DNA of 32,444 bases from an uncultured Bacteroidota bacterium. GTDB lineage: Bacteria; Bacteroidota; Bacteroidia; UKL13-3. Below, piece by piece: positions 25,215-32,444 of the stretch (the stretch's first letter is position 1; every line of letters starts with the position of its first letter). The stretch lies in NCBI GenBank assembly GCA_903897855.1, contig CAIUDH010000060.1:1-32444 (forward strand). Reading direction: 5' to 3'. The position numbers were made by a program, and so were the translations under genes. The notes beneath the pieces were generated by a model. That model did not search any database. It was not told where the DNA came from and saw only the letters and a program-made list of their open reading frames with translations.

Positions 25215-28178
25215 ATGGGAAAAATTATACTAAAACTAATTTATAGTCTTTGCTTTTTGTTTTTATTGCCTCTGCAATTAACATCTCAAAATGACATAGT
25301 GCTTCATGAGATAGTAACCAATTTTAAGCAGGATGAGGATTATGTAAGAAAAATTGTTGAAGATAAATTAGGAATGCTTTGGTTCCAAACAACCAACACG
25401 ATATACAGATATAATGGTACTTTAATTGAGGATTTTAACAACAAAGTTTTCCTGGATTATAAATTAACTGAGGCCTATCTTGCAGATGATAGGATTGTTT
25501 TAAATTACAACAATGAACGTTTAAGATTGTTTAATATTTATACGTTAAACGTTTCAGATTTGCACTTGCCTCAAAATTTAAAAAACTTCAAAAAGATTTA
25601 TTATAAGAATAAAGATAGTATCTACTTTCAGACTAGAAATGGAATACTTCTGGCTAAATTGGAGTCCGACAGATTAGTTGAAAAAGAAATAGTTGCTTTA
25701 ACACCCTTTGATAATTTCACCCCAATCTCTAAGTTTGCATTTTTATTCGTTAGAGATGGCAAGATAATGTATGGAGATACTAGGAATATTATTTCTAAAG
25801 ATATAATGAGTTACGATGCACCTATTTGTTTCGCAAATAATAAGGATTTAGTATTAGTAACTACATTGTCTGATGTTGTAATAATCGATAAGCACAAAAA
25901 TGTTTTAAAAATAAATGTTAGTAAATTTGCAGGTGAGGGTTTTTTTTATTGCAATTTCATTTTAGGCAACTTTTTTATTGTTAGCAATTTAAGAATTATT
26001 AAGATTAATCCTGAGACGTTAAAAATTGAATATTTTAATTTTGCTTATCCAAAAGGATTTAGCGTAAGTTTAGATTGGTCATTTGCATTCTACATGAATA
26101 ATAATGGAGATTTTTATTTAAACAATCATCGTACTCTTTTCAGAGGATCATTAAATAATTTTTATATAAGCAACTATAGTAGAATTAAAATAGATGGCGA
26201 GGGAATTGCCAATGTAAGAACTGCTTTTTATGATTCTATAAGAAACGATATTGTTTTAGGTGCAGAAAACTTTGGGGTTGTTAGATTTGAAAATAAAAAT
26301 GGCATTTATGCCTATAAAAATGTTTTTAATGTTCCTCATTCGAGCAATCCTCAAGATGCCGTTTTTAATCATATTTCTCAGTTACGTAATAAATCATTCT
26401 TTCTATCTAGTAACTCATGCACTTATCTTCTAGGGAACTCAACAAAGGTAATAAATATTAGTGCGATCTGGGATGTTTATAATGAATATGATTCAGTTGT
26501 TTGGTGTGTTGGAAATGGCATATCAGGAATACTTAAGTATAACATACTTAATAATACGTCAATTTTGTATACACCTAATATAAGTACTAAAGAGAAGATG
26601 AGTAGTTGGGATATTGAACCTTTTATGGATTATTTTTTTGTTAGTACGACGAACGGACTTTTTGTTTTTAATAAGAAAACGCTCGAGTTTTCAAGTATTA
26701 AGCAATTTGCAAATCTAAATTTCGAACTAAGCAGTAGGGTCTGGTATTCAAAGGTTATAAACGATGAGGTTTTATATGTTGCGACTCAGGGGAATGGAGT
26801 TTATAAAATTAATCTTAAAAATTCTTGCTTTTCACAGCAACCAATTAATTCTTTAAGTGCTTTTCAAATTGAGGCGTTCGATTCTAATTATATATGGATA
26901 GTTTCATCGGGAAAGCTTACTTTTTTGAATGGTTATGGACAAGCTTTTGATATAAGAGTAAGTAGATTTGATTTGCCGAACGAAATTGCTTTTCATGGCA
27001 TAAGCTTACTGCCAAATTACAATTTGATTGTTTGTGGAAATGAAGGTTTCTCAATTATTAATGTTAAGGAGTTTGTAAAAAAAGTTACACACTTTAAAAC
27101 ATTTACTAATATTTCAAAATTCTCCGTAAATGGCAAAATTTCATTTGGATTTCTTCCCAATTATTCTTCAATCAAGCTTCCATATGACAGTAATACTTTG
27201 AACTTTGAAATCTCAAATAGCTTATTGGATGATGCAAGTGAAATAAAAATCATGTACAAATTGTATGGTTACGATGACAACTTTCATGTAATTGAAAATG
27301 TCAATAATATAACTTTCAAAAGTTTGCCTTCTGGGGTCTATAGACTTGATATTTTTGTCTGTAATAGTATAGGTATATGGGATGACTATGCAACTCAAGT
27401 TTTTTTGGAAATTTATCCACCTTGGTATTTTAGTTTTATAGTTAAATTGATTTTTTCTATTATTCTTATTTCTGCTTTCATCTTTTTCTCATTTCAAATC
27501 AGGAGTCGTCTTGAGATTCGGAAAAATCGTGAACTTCTTTTGATCGAGACTGAGTTGAAAGGAATACGTTCGCAATTGAATCCTCATTTTATTTTCAACT
27601 CATTAAATTCAATTCAAAGCCATATTCTTGACAGTTCATCCAATGTCGCTTTGGCTTACTTGAATAAGTTTGCAAAACTTTTACGTAAAATTCTTGATTA
27701 TTCCTCAGTAGAAGCCATTGCCTTTAAGTTGGAAATTGCCTGGATTGAGGAATATTTAGAGCTTGAGAAGTTGCGCTTTGAGAATACTTTCATTTGGCAT
27801 ATTATAATTGATGAATCAATAAAAGAGGATTCTCTAATCCCTGCATTAGTTCTTCAACCAATAATCGAGAATGCACTCATTCATGGTTTGTTTCCCAAAA
27901 AGAGTATTGGGAAGATTACTATTAGTTATAAGCTCGGACTTGATAATAAAAGTGTTATCTGTGAAGTTCAGGATGATGGTGTAGGCAGAGGAGAATTTGC
28001 AACGAAACAATTTACGAAGCACAATTCTATTGGAATGCGTATGACAGAAAAAAGATTGTTCTTTCTAAGTAAGAAATACAATTTGAATTGTGAAATGCAA
28101 ATCGAAGATCTTTTTAGTATTGACAATAATGGAGAAGGTACTATTGTTACGATAATCTTACCTTTATTACACAAGTAG
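25215..28178 (+). CDS. LytS/YehU-type sensor histidine kinase with periplasmic propeller
   Basis: Membrane sensor kinase, 987 residues from the ATG at 25215; the frame is open 11 codons earlier, but only this ATG begins a signal peptide (about 1-25). About 30-640 is a periplasmic region of reg_prop-type blades (VRKIVEDKLGMLWFQTTNTI is the first clear one). A Y_Y_Y domain follows (about 655-735, ending near GIWDDYATQVFLEIYPPWY), then one TM helix at about 739-762. The cytoplasmic kinase is of the His_kinase (PF06580) class, with His791 in QLNPHFIFNSLNSI, then a HATPase (PIIENALIHG as N-box, DDGVGRG). It has no receiver or AraC domain, unlike hybrid SusCD-type sensors, and needs a separate regulator, found 655 bases downstream. 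Composition is more AT-rich than the nuo genes. The ligand is unknown. Confidence 0.92.
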   Translation: MGKIILKLIYSLCFLFLLPLQLTSQNDIVLHEIVTNFKQDEDYVRKIVEDKLGMLWFQTTNTIYRYNGTLIEDFNNKVFLDYKLTEAYLADDRIVLNYNNERLRLFNIYTLNVSDLHLPQNLKNFKKIYYKNKDSIYFQTRNGILLAKLESDRLVEKEIVALTPFDNFTPISKFAFLFVRDGKIMYGDTRNIISKDIMSYDAPICFANNKDLVLVTTLSDVVIIDKHKNVLKINVSKFAGEGFFYCNFILGNFFIVSNLRIIKINPETLKIEYFNFAYPKGFSVSLDWSFAFYMNNNGDFYLNNHRTLFRGSLNNFYISNYSRIKIDGEGIANVRTAFYDSIRNDIVLGAENFGVVRFENKNGIYAYKNVFNVPHSSNPQDAVFNHISQLRNKSFFLSSNSCTYLLGNSTKVINISAIWDVYNEYDSVVWCVGNGISGILKYNILNNTSILYTPNISTKEKMSSWDIEPFMDYFFVSTTNGLFVFNKKTLEFSSIKQFANLNFELSSRVWYSKVINDEVLYVATQGNGVYKINLKNSCFSQQPINSLSAFQIEAFDSNYIWIVSSGKLTFLNGYGQAFDIRVSRFDLPNEIAFHGISLLPNYNLIVCGNEGFSIINVKEFVKKVTHFKTFTNISKFSVNGKISFGFLPNYSSIKLPYDSNTLNFEISNSLLDDASEIKIMYKLYGYDDNFHVIENVNNITFKSLPSGVYRLDIFVCNSIGIWDDYATQVFLEIYPPWYFSFIVKLIFSIILISAFIFFSFQIRSRLEIRKNRELLLIETELKGIRSQLNPHFIFNSLNSIQSHILDSSSNVALAYLNKFAKLLRKILDYSSVEAIAFKLEIAWIEEYLELEKLRFENTFIWHIIIDESIKEDSLIPALVLQPIIENALIHGLFPKKSIGKITISYKLGLDNKSVICEVQDDGVGRGEFATKQFTKHNSIGMRMTEKRLFFLSKKYNLNCEMQIEDLFSIDNNGEGTIVTIILPLLHK

Positions 28179-28201
28179 TAATAAAAGAATTATAGTTTTA
28201 A

Positions 28202-28630
28202 ACCAATCTAACATTGTTTTCTCAAATAATTTCTAAATTAGATATGACCAGATTAAAAAGGAAATTCACACCTGAAGAGCGAATCACCAATCAACTCACA
28301 TGGACAGCAAACACGATTGGAGAGTTGTATAAAAGCAGGTGGCAGGTTGAAATATTCTTCAGAGAAATCAAACAACTACTGCATATTAAGTCATTTATTG
28401 GAACCTCGGAAAATACTGTAATGATTCAGGTCTGGACGGCTTTAATAACAATCTTGATTCTAAAGTTCCTAAAGGAAATGGCAAAATATAACTGGCACCT
28501 TTCAAATCTTGTTGCTTTTATACGATTGAACTTATTCGTTAAAATAGATTTGCAAAGTTGGCTAGATAGTCCATTTGAATCATGTGAAAAGCCACTTGGT
28601 ATAAATCAAATACAAGGGGTGCTTTTTTGA
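28202..28630 (+). pseudogene. IS4-family transposase remnant with internal deletion
   Basis: An open frame of about 142 codons holding the C-terminal end of an IS4-type DDE transposase. The YREK signature is intact: Tyr-x2-Arg-x3-Glu-x6-Lys in YKSRWQVEIFFREIK. It is followed by the conserved KSFIGTSENTVMIQVW block and a tail ending near LDSPFE. The two catalytic Asp residues and most of the protein (normally about 370-400 residues) are missing. The first 20 codons (TLFSQIISKLDMTRLKRKF) look like the true N-terminus of this family, which suggests that an internal deletion joined the two ends. It cannot transpose by itself. No ATG opens the frame at the expected place; a TTG at 28214 is possible. 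Confidence 0.8.
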
Positions 28631-28667
28631 AAAGCAGAATTTGCAAGCTATAAGTCAATAAAATCAG

Positions 28668-28675
28668 TAAATTTG
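28668..28675 (+). promoter_or_regulatory. Bacteroidota-type -7 box (TAAATTTG) inside the IS remnant, facing the response regulator
   Basis: Exact TAnnTTTG match, 158 bases before the regulator ATG and inside the predicted IS4 derivative. If used, the remnant would supply the regulator's promoter. A TTTG at 28640-28643 lies 24 bases upstream, longer than the usual spacing. Confidence 0.3.
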
Positions 28676-28832
28676 TAAGGATTTAAAAACATTTAGGACA
28701 CTATTGGTTTTAAACTTATTATTAATAAAAAGTATGTATATTTACCGAACGCTAATGAAACGAATGTCAATGACTGTTTCAGAGGCATAACTAGCTAAGA
28801 ATGTATTTTTTAAAATCATAAATTTTGTTATT

Positions 28833-29567
28833 ATGTCAAGGACTATTTATAGAGCAATAATTATCGATGATGAATCGTTAAATATTGAAACTTTAGATAA
28901 AATTTTGGAAATTCATTGTCCAGAAGTAAAGGTTGTTGCTAGGTGCAAAAGCCCTTTAGATGGTATCCGAATGGTAAATCAGTTGAAGCCTGAAATAGTT
29001 TTCCTTGATATAAGTATGCCTGAATTAAATGGATTTGAATTTTTGAATCAGTTTAAGAGGATATTTTTTCATGTTATTTTTATCACAGCTCACAGTGAAT
29101 ATGCACTAAAGGCAATAAAATATGCTGCTTTTGACTTTATTCTAAAACCGATTGATTATATGGAAGTTGTTCAAACGATTGCAAGATTAAAGAGTACTGA
29201 TTTTAAACAATTGGTGTCATCGAATAGCAATCATAAGAATGCGACCACAGATCTCGCTCTTCCTACTCTTGATGGATTATCGTTTATCGATATAAATGAA
29301 ATAATTTATTGCCAAAGTGATAATAGTTATACCAGCTTCTTTCTCAAGGATGGAAAAAAAATTGTAGTGAGTCGTAGTTTAAAGGAAACAACCGAGATGC
29401 TTGAAAAACATAGTTTTTTCAGAATTCATCAATCATACCTAGTCAACACAAGATGTATTAAAAAGTACACGAAATTTAACAGTACAGTTGTCGTCGTAAA
29501 TGGTCAAGAATTGCCATTAGCGGTAAGAAAGAGAGAAGAATTTCTTCGATTTGTTACCCGACTCTAG
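28833..29567 (+). CDS. LytTR-family response regulator
   Basis: Two-component transcription regulator, 244 residues. The receiver domain (about 5-125) has the acidic pair Asp12-Asp13, phospho-acceptor Asp59 in FLDISMP, Thr85 and Lys105 in ILKPIDY. A linker at about 125-138 leads to a LytTR DNA-binding domain (about 139-244) with the typical FFRIHQSYLVN motif. It is the natural partner of the LytS-type kinase at 25215-28178: both are the usual LytS/LytR classes, have the same orientation and AT-rich composition, and are separated only by an IS remnant. Its targets are unknown; no LytTR-type binding site could be recognised. Confidence 0.94.
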   Translation: MSRTIYRAIIIDDESLNIETLDKILEIHCPEVKVVARCKSPLDGIRMVNQLKPEIVFLDISMPELNGFEFLNQFKRIFFHVIFITAHSEYALKAIKYAAFDFILKPIDYMEVVQTIARLKSTDFKQLVSSNSNHKNATTDLALPTLDGLSFIDINEIIYCQSDNSYTSFFLKDGKKIVVSRSLKETTEMLEKHSFFRIHQSYLVNTRCIKKYTKFNSTVVVVNGQELPLAVRKREEFLRFVTRL

Positions 29568-29730
29568 CATTGTTCACAATTGCAAAAGGTTTGTTTGTGT
29601 ATACCCTGCTTTCCTCTGATTTCATTACGGTTATTTGCATTTGTTTCTTTGAATTTCGTGTTTTTGATAGTTTAACATTGTTGTCCGACTAAAATCAGAG
29701 AACAACCTTTCAATCCCAATATAGTTTGGA

Positions 29731-29847
29731 TATTTCGGAACCAACTGAACCACCATTTCGGTTTCAACTGAACCACTATTCCGGTTTCAACTGAACCACC
29801 TATTTCGGTTTCAACTGAACCACCATTCCGGTTTCAACTGAACCACC
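29731..29847 (+). repeat. IS21 left end: five tandem 23-24-base repeats
   Basis: Copies at 29731-29754, 29755-29777, 29778-29800, 29801-29824 and 29825-29847, each close to ATTYCGGTTTCAACTGAACC followed by ACC or ACT. The first copy differs at the GGTTTC part (GGAACC). These are the likely IstA-binding sites. The array ends 39 bases before the istA start. Confidence 0.9.
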
Positions 29848-29886
29848 CCTATTTGGGAAATGATGCAATAGCTCTAATCTTGGATT

Positions 29887-31455
29887 ATGGCAAACAACCC
29901 CAAAAACATGCATCAGATTAAAGAAATTTTTCGCAGAAAACATCAAGGAGAAAGCAATCGGAGTATATCCCGAAACACAGGCTACTCCCGAAACACAATC
30001 ATAGAATATATCGATATTCTAAATATTTGTGGCTATGATTTTAAGCAAGCATTGGCTCTTTCAGAAGAGGCCCTGCTGCAACTAATAACCCAAGCCCGGC
30101 AAGAAACCCCCGAGGTTGTTCAAAGCCGCAAGTTGGCCCTCGAGGGCCAACTTGCGGCTTTGAACAAAGAACTTAATAGAACAGGTGTTACACGTTTTCT
30201 GTTATGGCAGGAATACATAACAGAAAATCCCCAGGGATATAGCTACACCCAGTTTTGTCATCACTTGAGTCAATATAAAAACATACAACACGCCAGTATG
30301 CATTTTACACATCAGGCGGGTGAGTGCATGATGGTTGATTTTGCCGGGGACCTGATTCATTATATTGATAAAGATACCGGTGAGAAAATTTCCTGTCAGG
30401 TGCTAATCTGTATACTCCCCTATAGTGGGTATACCTATGTTCAGGCCATGTACAGCCAAAAGCAAGAAGAATTTATCAATGGGTTAAACAATGCACTTTT
30501 TTATTTTGGAGGCGTTCCCCGCAACATCAAAATGGATAATTTGAGAAGCGGGGTTCAAAAAGCAAACCGGTATGATCCTGACTTTACCGATTTAATGAAT
30601 TCATTTTCGGCCCATTTTGGAATCAACTGTACCACCGCCAGAGTAGCAAAACCTAAAGACAAACCCCACGTTGAAGGCGCTGTGATAATAACCTACCGCC
30701 GCGTTTATGCTCCCATGCGTGACAAAGATTTTTTTAGCCTGTCAGAACTCAATCACGCCATACTGGATCAACTCAAGTTACATCATAAACTTCGCTTTCA
30801 AAACAAACCCTTTACCCGGAATGATTTGTTTTTGGAGGAAAAACAAATCCTTGCATCTCTACCGGACAAACCTTTTGAAAAGTATTGTGTTACCCAAGCA
30901 AAAGTTCAAAAAAATTATCATGTACAACTTGGCCAGGACAAGCATTTTTACAGTGTCCCTTATCAGCTTATCGGTAAAACACTTAAAATCATTTACACCC
31001 TGGATACAGTAGAAATATACGATAGCCTGACTCGGGTTGCCTTCCATCAACGTATCAGCCGAAGTCATGGCTATACTTCACTGAAAGAACACATGCCTGC
31101 GAATCATGTTTTTTATCTGGAACAAAAAGGCTGGGATGCAAATTATTTTAAACGACAAAGTCTGATCATAGGAACTCAAACTCATGATTTTGTTTCAAAG
31201 TTATTGCTGTCAAGAGATTTTATAGAACAGACTTACAATGCTTGTCTTGGTGTACTGAGGCTTGCTAAAAAATACCCTATGGATCGCATGGAAAAGGCCT
31301 GTGAACGAGCTTTGCTATCCCCCGGCATTAGCTACCGTCAACTAGAAGCTATCTTGAAAAAGGGATTGGATAAAGCCCCGATGCCAGACAGGCACGCTCA
31401 ACAGCTTAACATCCCATTTCACCCAAATATTAGAGGCAAACAAGAATATCAATAA
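29887..31455 (+). CDS. istA: IS21-family transposase IstA
   Basis: DDE transposase of 522 residues that cuts and joins the IS ends. An N-terminal HTH (about 10-40, NRSISRNTGYSRNTIIEY) should bind the terminal repeats. The catalytic triad is intact: Asp151 in MMVDFAGD, Asp217 in IKMDNLRSG and Glu263 in PHVEGAV. A C-terminal beta-barrel-like region (about 330-410) follows, with KNYHVQLGQDKHFYSVPYQ. It is full length and uninterrupted, so probably active. Codons for about residues 77-94 lie inside a perfect 52-base palindrome (30116-30167). istB starts 14 bases after its stop codon. Confidence 0.96.
   Translation: MANNPKNMHQIKEIFRRKHQGESNRSISRNTGYSRNTIIEYIDILNICGYDFKQALALSEEALLQLITQARQETPEVVQSRKLALEGQLAALNKELNRTGVTRFLLWQEYITENPQGYSYTQFCHHLSQYKNIQHASMHFTHQAGECMMVDFAGDLIHYIDKDTGEKISCQVLICILPYSGYTYVQAMYSQKQEEFINGLNNALFYFGGVPRNIKMDNLRSGVQKANRYDPDFTDLMNSFSAHFGINCTTARVAKPKDKPHVEGAVIITYRRVYAPMRDKDFFSLSELNHAILDQLKLHHKLRFQNKPFTRNDLFLEEKQILASLPDKPFEKYCVTQAKVQKNYHVQLGQDKHFYSVPYQLIGKTLKIIYTLDTVEIYDSLTRVAFHQRISRSHGYTSLKEHMPANHVFYLEQKGWDANYFKRQSLIIGTQTHDFVSKLLLSRDFIEQTYNACLGVLRLAKKYPMDRMEKACERALLSPGISYRQLEAILKKGLDKAPMPDRHAQQLNIPFHPNIRGKQEYQ
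30116..30167. repeat. Perfect 52-base palindrome inside istA
   Basis: Left arm 30116-30141 and right arm 30142-30167 are exact reverse complements, 26 bases each, with no spacer and CTCGAG at the centre. The frame runs through it (VQSRKLALEGQLAALN). In mRNA it would make a very stable hairpin. Confidence 0.95.
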
Positions 31456-31469
31456 ACCCCATCATAAAA

Positions 31470-32195
31470 ATGAATACATCACAAACCACTCACCAACTGC
31501 GCGAACTAAATCTTCACGCTATGGCCAATCTTTATGAGACTATGGCCCAAATGCCCGTTCACCAGCAACCATCGGCACACGAGATGATCGCTCAGCTTGC
31601 TCAAAGTGAACTCTTAGATCGAAATGATCGTAAAACAAAACTACTGCTCAAGTTCAGCCGCTTGCGCTACGAGGCCATGCTTGAAAATATCGATTATAAA
31701 AAGGACAGGAACCTCAGCAAAGACAGTATTTTACAACTCATGGACTGTTCATGGATCAGGAGATCTGAAAACATTTTAATAACCGGTGCCACAGGATGTG
31801 GCAAAAGTTATTTGGCTTGCGCCCTTGGGCAGCAAGCCTGCCAGCAGGGATTAAAAGTATTGTATTTGAACCTAAATCGCTTTATCGAAAGAGTGGCGCT
31901 TGCGCGCCTTGACGGATCGTTTAATAAAATGCTGAACGGCCTAGAAAAAATACACCTCGTCATCTTGGATGACTTCGGCCTAGCTCCGCTCACCCAAGAT
32001 GTCAAACTCGCATTACTACAGATCCTTGAAGACCGTTATGGGCGTAAAGCAACCATCATTGCTTCACAAATCCCGGTAGCCCAATGGCATGATTATATCA
32101 ACGAACCGACTATTGCCGATGCAATTTTAGACCGGATTGTTCCAAAGGCACACCGTTTTGATTTAAAAGGTACTTCATTAAGAAATAAAAAATAA
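31470..32195 (+). CDS. istB: IS21-family helper ATPase IstB
   Basis: AAA+ ATPase of 241 residues that assists IstA in target choice and strand transfer; related to DnaC. Walker A is GATGCGKS at 106-113, and Walker B is LVILDDFG at 163-170 with Asp167-Asp168. The N-terminal about 75 residues are helical and contain the ELLDRNDRKTKLLLK-type DnaC-like adaptor. It is full length with no frameshift. It follows istA closely in the same orientation and is probably cotranscribed. Confidence 0.96.
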   Translation: MNTSQTTHQLRELNLHAMANLYETMAQMPVHQQPSAHEMIAQLAQSELLDRNDRKTKLLLKFSRLRYEAMLENIDYKKDRNLSKDSILQLMDCSWIRRSENILITGATGCGKSYLACALGQQACQQGLKVLYLNLNRFIERVALARLDGSFNKMLNGLEKIHLVILDDFGLAPLTQDVKLALLQILEDRYGRKATIIASQIPVAQWHDYINEPTIADAILDRIVPKAHRFDLKGTSLRNKK

Positions 32196-32229
32196 TCCTA
32201 TTATTGCATTACATTATTACCCAGATTGG

Positions 32230-32298
32230 GGTGGTTCAGTTCATCCGGAATGGGGTGGTTCAGTTCATCCGGAATCGCTGGTTCAGTTCATCCGGAAT
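32230..32298 (-). repeat. IS21 right end: three inverted 22-base repeats
   Basis: Copies at 32230-32251, 32254-32275 and 32277-32298, read on the minus strand as ATTCCGGATGAACTGAACC plus ACC or AGC. They mirror the left-end array, with GGATGA in place of GGTTTC. Only three copies are present against five on the left. Confidence 0.88.
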
Positions 32299-32303
32299 AC
32301 TCA

Positions 32304-32444
32304 CATTGCCAATTCTTAAGTAATTTAAATTTTGATTTTGCATAATGCTTACCAAAAGTTCCTTGATGGTTAAATCGGCAAAAACATCTTTATTTAATTT
32401 ACTTCCTGTACATATTTTAACCAGTTTATTAGTTAGCTGAGCTA
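32304..32444 (-). pseudogene. Gene fragment cut by IS21, possibly an AraC-family regulator
   Basis: An open minus-strand frame enters from the window edge and runs 46 codons to the IS end, then a further dozen codons into the IS before a stop at 32260. The host part reads AQLTNKLVKICTGSKLNKD followed by VFADLTIKELLVSIMQNQN. The DLTIKELL pattern resembles the N-terminal domain of some Bacteroidota AraC regulators, just before the HTH. The missing C-terminal part is not found on the other side of the IS. The N-terminal part lies beyond the window. The family call is weak; that the frame is a real gene piece is more likely. Confidence 0.35.

Larger units (their letters stand above)
28194..28726. 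mobile_element. IS4-family deletion derivative (about 0.53 kb) with candidate terminal inverted repeats
   Basis: Contains the transposase remnant. It is bounded by candidate inverted repeats AGTTTTAAACCAAT (28194-28207) and ATTGGTTTTAAACT (28713-28726), which match at 13 of 14 positions when one is reverse-complemented. No clear target-site duplication is seen, so the exact ends are uncertain. It sits between a sensor kinase and its likely regulator. Confidence 0.5.
29727..32303. mobile_element. IS21-family insertion sequence, apparently complete (about 2.58 kb)
   Basis: Carries istA and istB, both full length, flanked by multiple 23-base terminal repeats (five left, three right, inverted). 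Taking 29727 and 32303 as ends gives the 5'-TG...CA-3' termini typical of the family, and the first 12 bases match the other end at 9 positions. No target-site duplication of 4-8 bases is visible in the flanks, so the two flanks may come from different sites. It truncates a gene on its right. Confidence 0.85.

Noticed and set aside
29672-29681. TAACATTGTT, also present at 28209-28218 near the IS4 derivative's left end, as a sign of a second IS4 end
   Set aside because: Only ten AT-rich bases match and the surrounding sequence does not; chance is likely.
29568-29726. A continuation of the right-hand disrupted gene on the left of the IS21
   Set aside because: The minus-strand frame there is about 33 codons with no helix-turn-helix pattern and does not match the missing half of an AraC regulator.

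Overview
The window looks like a chromosomal piece of a free-living Bacteroidota bacterium. The evidence is a secreted peptidase with a type IX secretion (T9SS) C-terminal tail, a TonB-dependent receptor with a carboxypeptidase-regulatory N-domain, a PorE-like TPR/propeller/OmpA lipoprotein, the DUF4290-murA pair, separate nuoC and nuoD genes, few Shine-Dalgarno sites, and several TAnnTTTG boxes (the Bacteroidota -7 element) just upstream of genes. I cannot name the genus. I see no rRNA, tRNA or CRISPR array.

Region 1 (1-4744): 239 bases with no recognisable gene, then a secreted M1 metallopeptidase and a TonB-dependent receptor without a SusD partner. Region 2 (4808-9847): a nucleoside-breakdown block. 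DeoD-type purine nucleoside phosphorylase and a uridine-phosphorylase-like enzyme are divergent from overlapping promoters. They are followed by a deoC-aldehyde dehydrogenase operon whose dehydrogenase has the two-module ALDH16 architecture. Together these could take nucleosides to deoxyribose phosphate, acetaldehyde and acetate; the phosphopentomutase step is not in the window. Region 3 (10037-17138): ligA, a small secreted protein with a GldM-C-like end, DUF4290-murA (MurA has Asp in place of the fosfomycin-target Cys), an A-type Fe-S carrier with a MacB-like permease, and a WxxGxW-repeat protein. Region 4 (17250-20019): the PorE-like lipoprotein and a DUF6498-like membrane protein, both on the minus strand.

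Region 5 (20052-24778): nuoABCDEF, the first half of the complex I operon. It stops abruptly after nuoF, and nuoG-N are not here. Region 6 (24779-29726) is visibly more AT-rich. It has a gene-poor junction, a LytS-type sensor kinase with a periplasmic propeller, a 0.5-kb IS4-family deletion derivative, and the matching LytTR response regulator. Region 7 (29727-32303) is a complete IS21-family element (istA, istB, repeated 23-bp ends). No target-site duplication is visible, and istA contains a perfect 52-bp palindrome. The last 141 bases hold a gene fragment cut by that element.

The left 24.8 kb is ordinary chromosomal Bacteroidota content. The right 7.7 kb looks rearranged by mobile elements, and the nuoF end is the clearest break.
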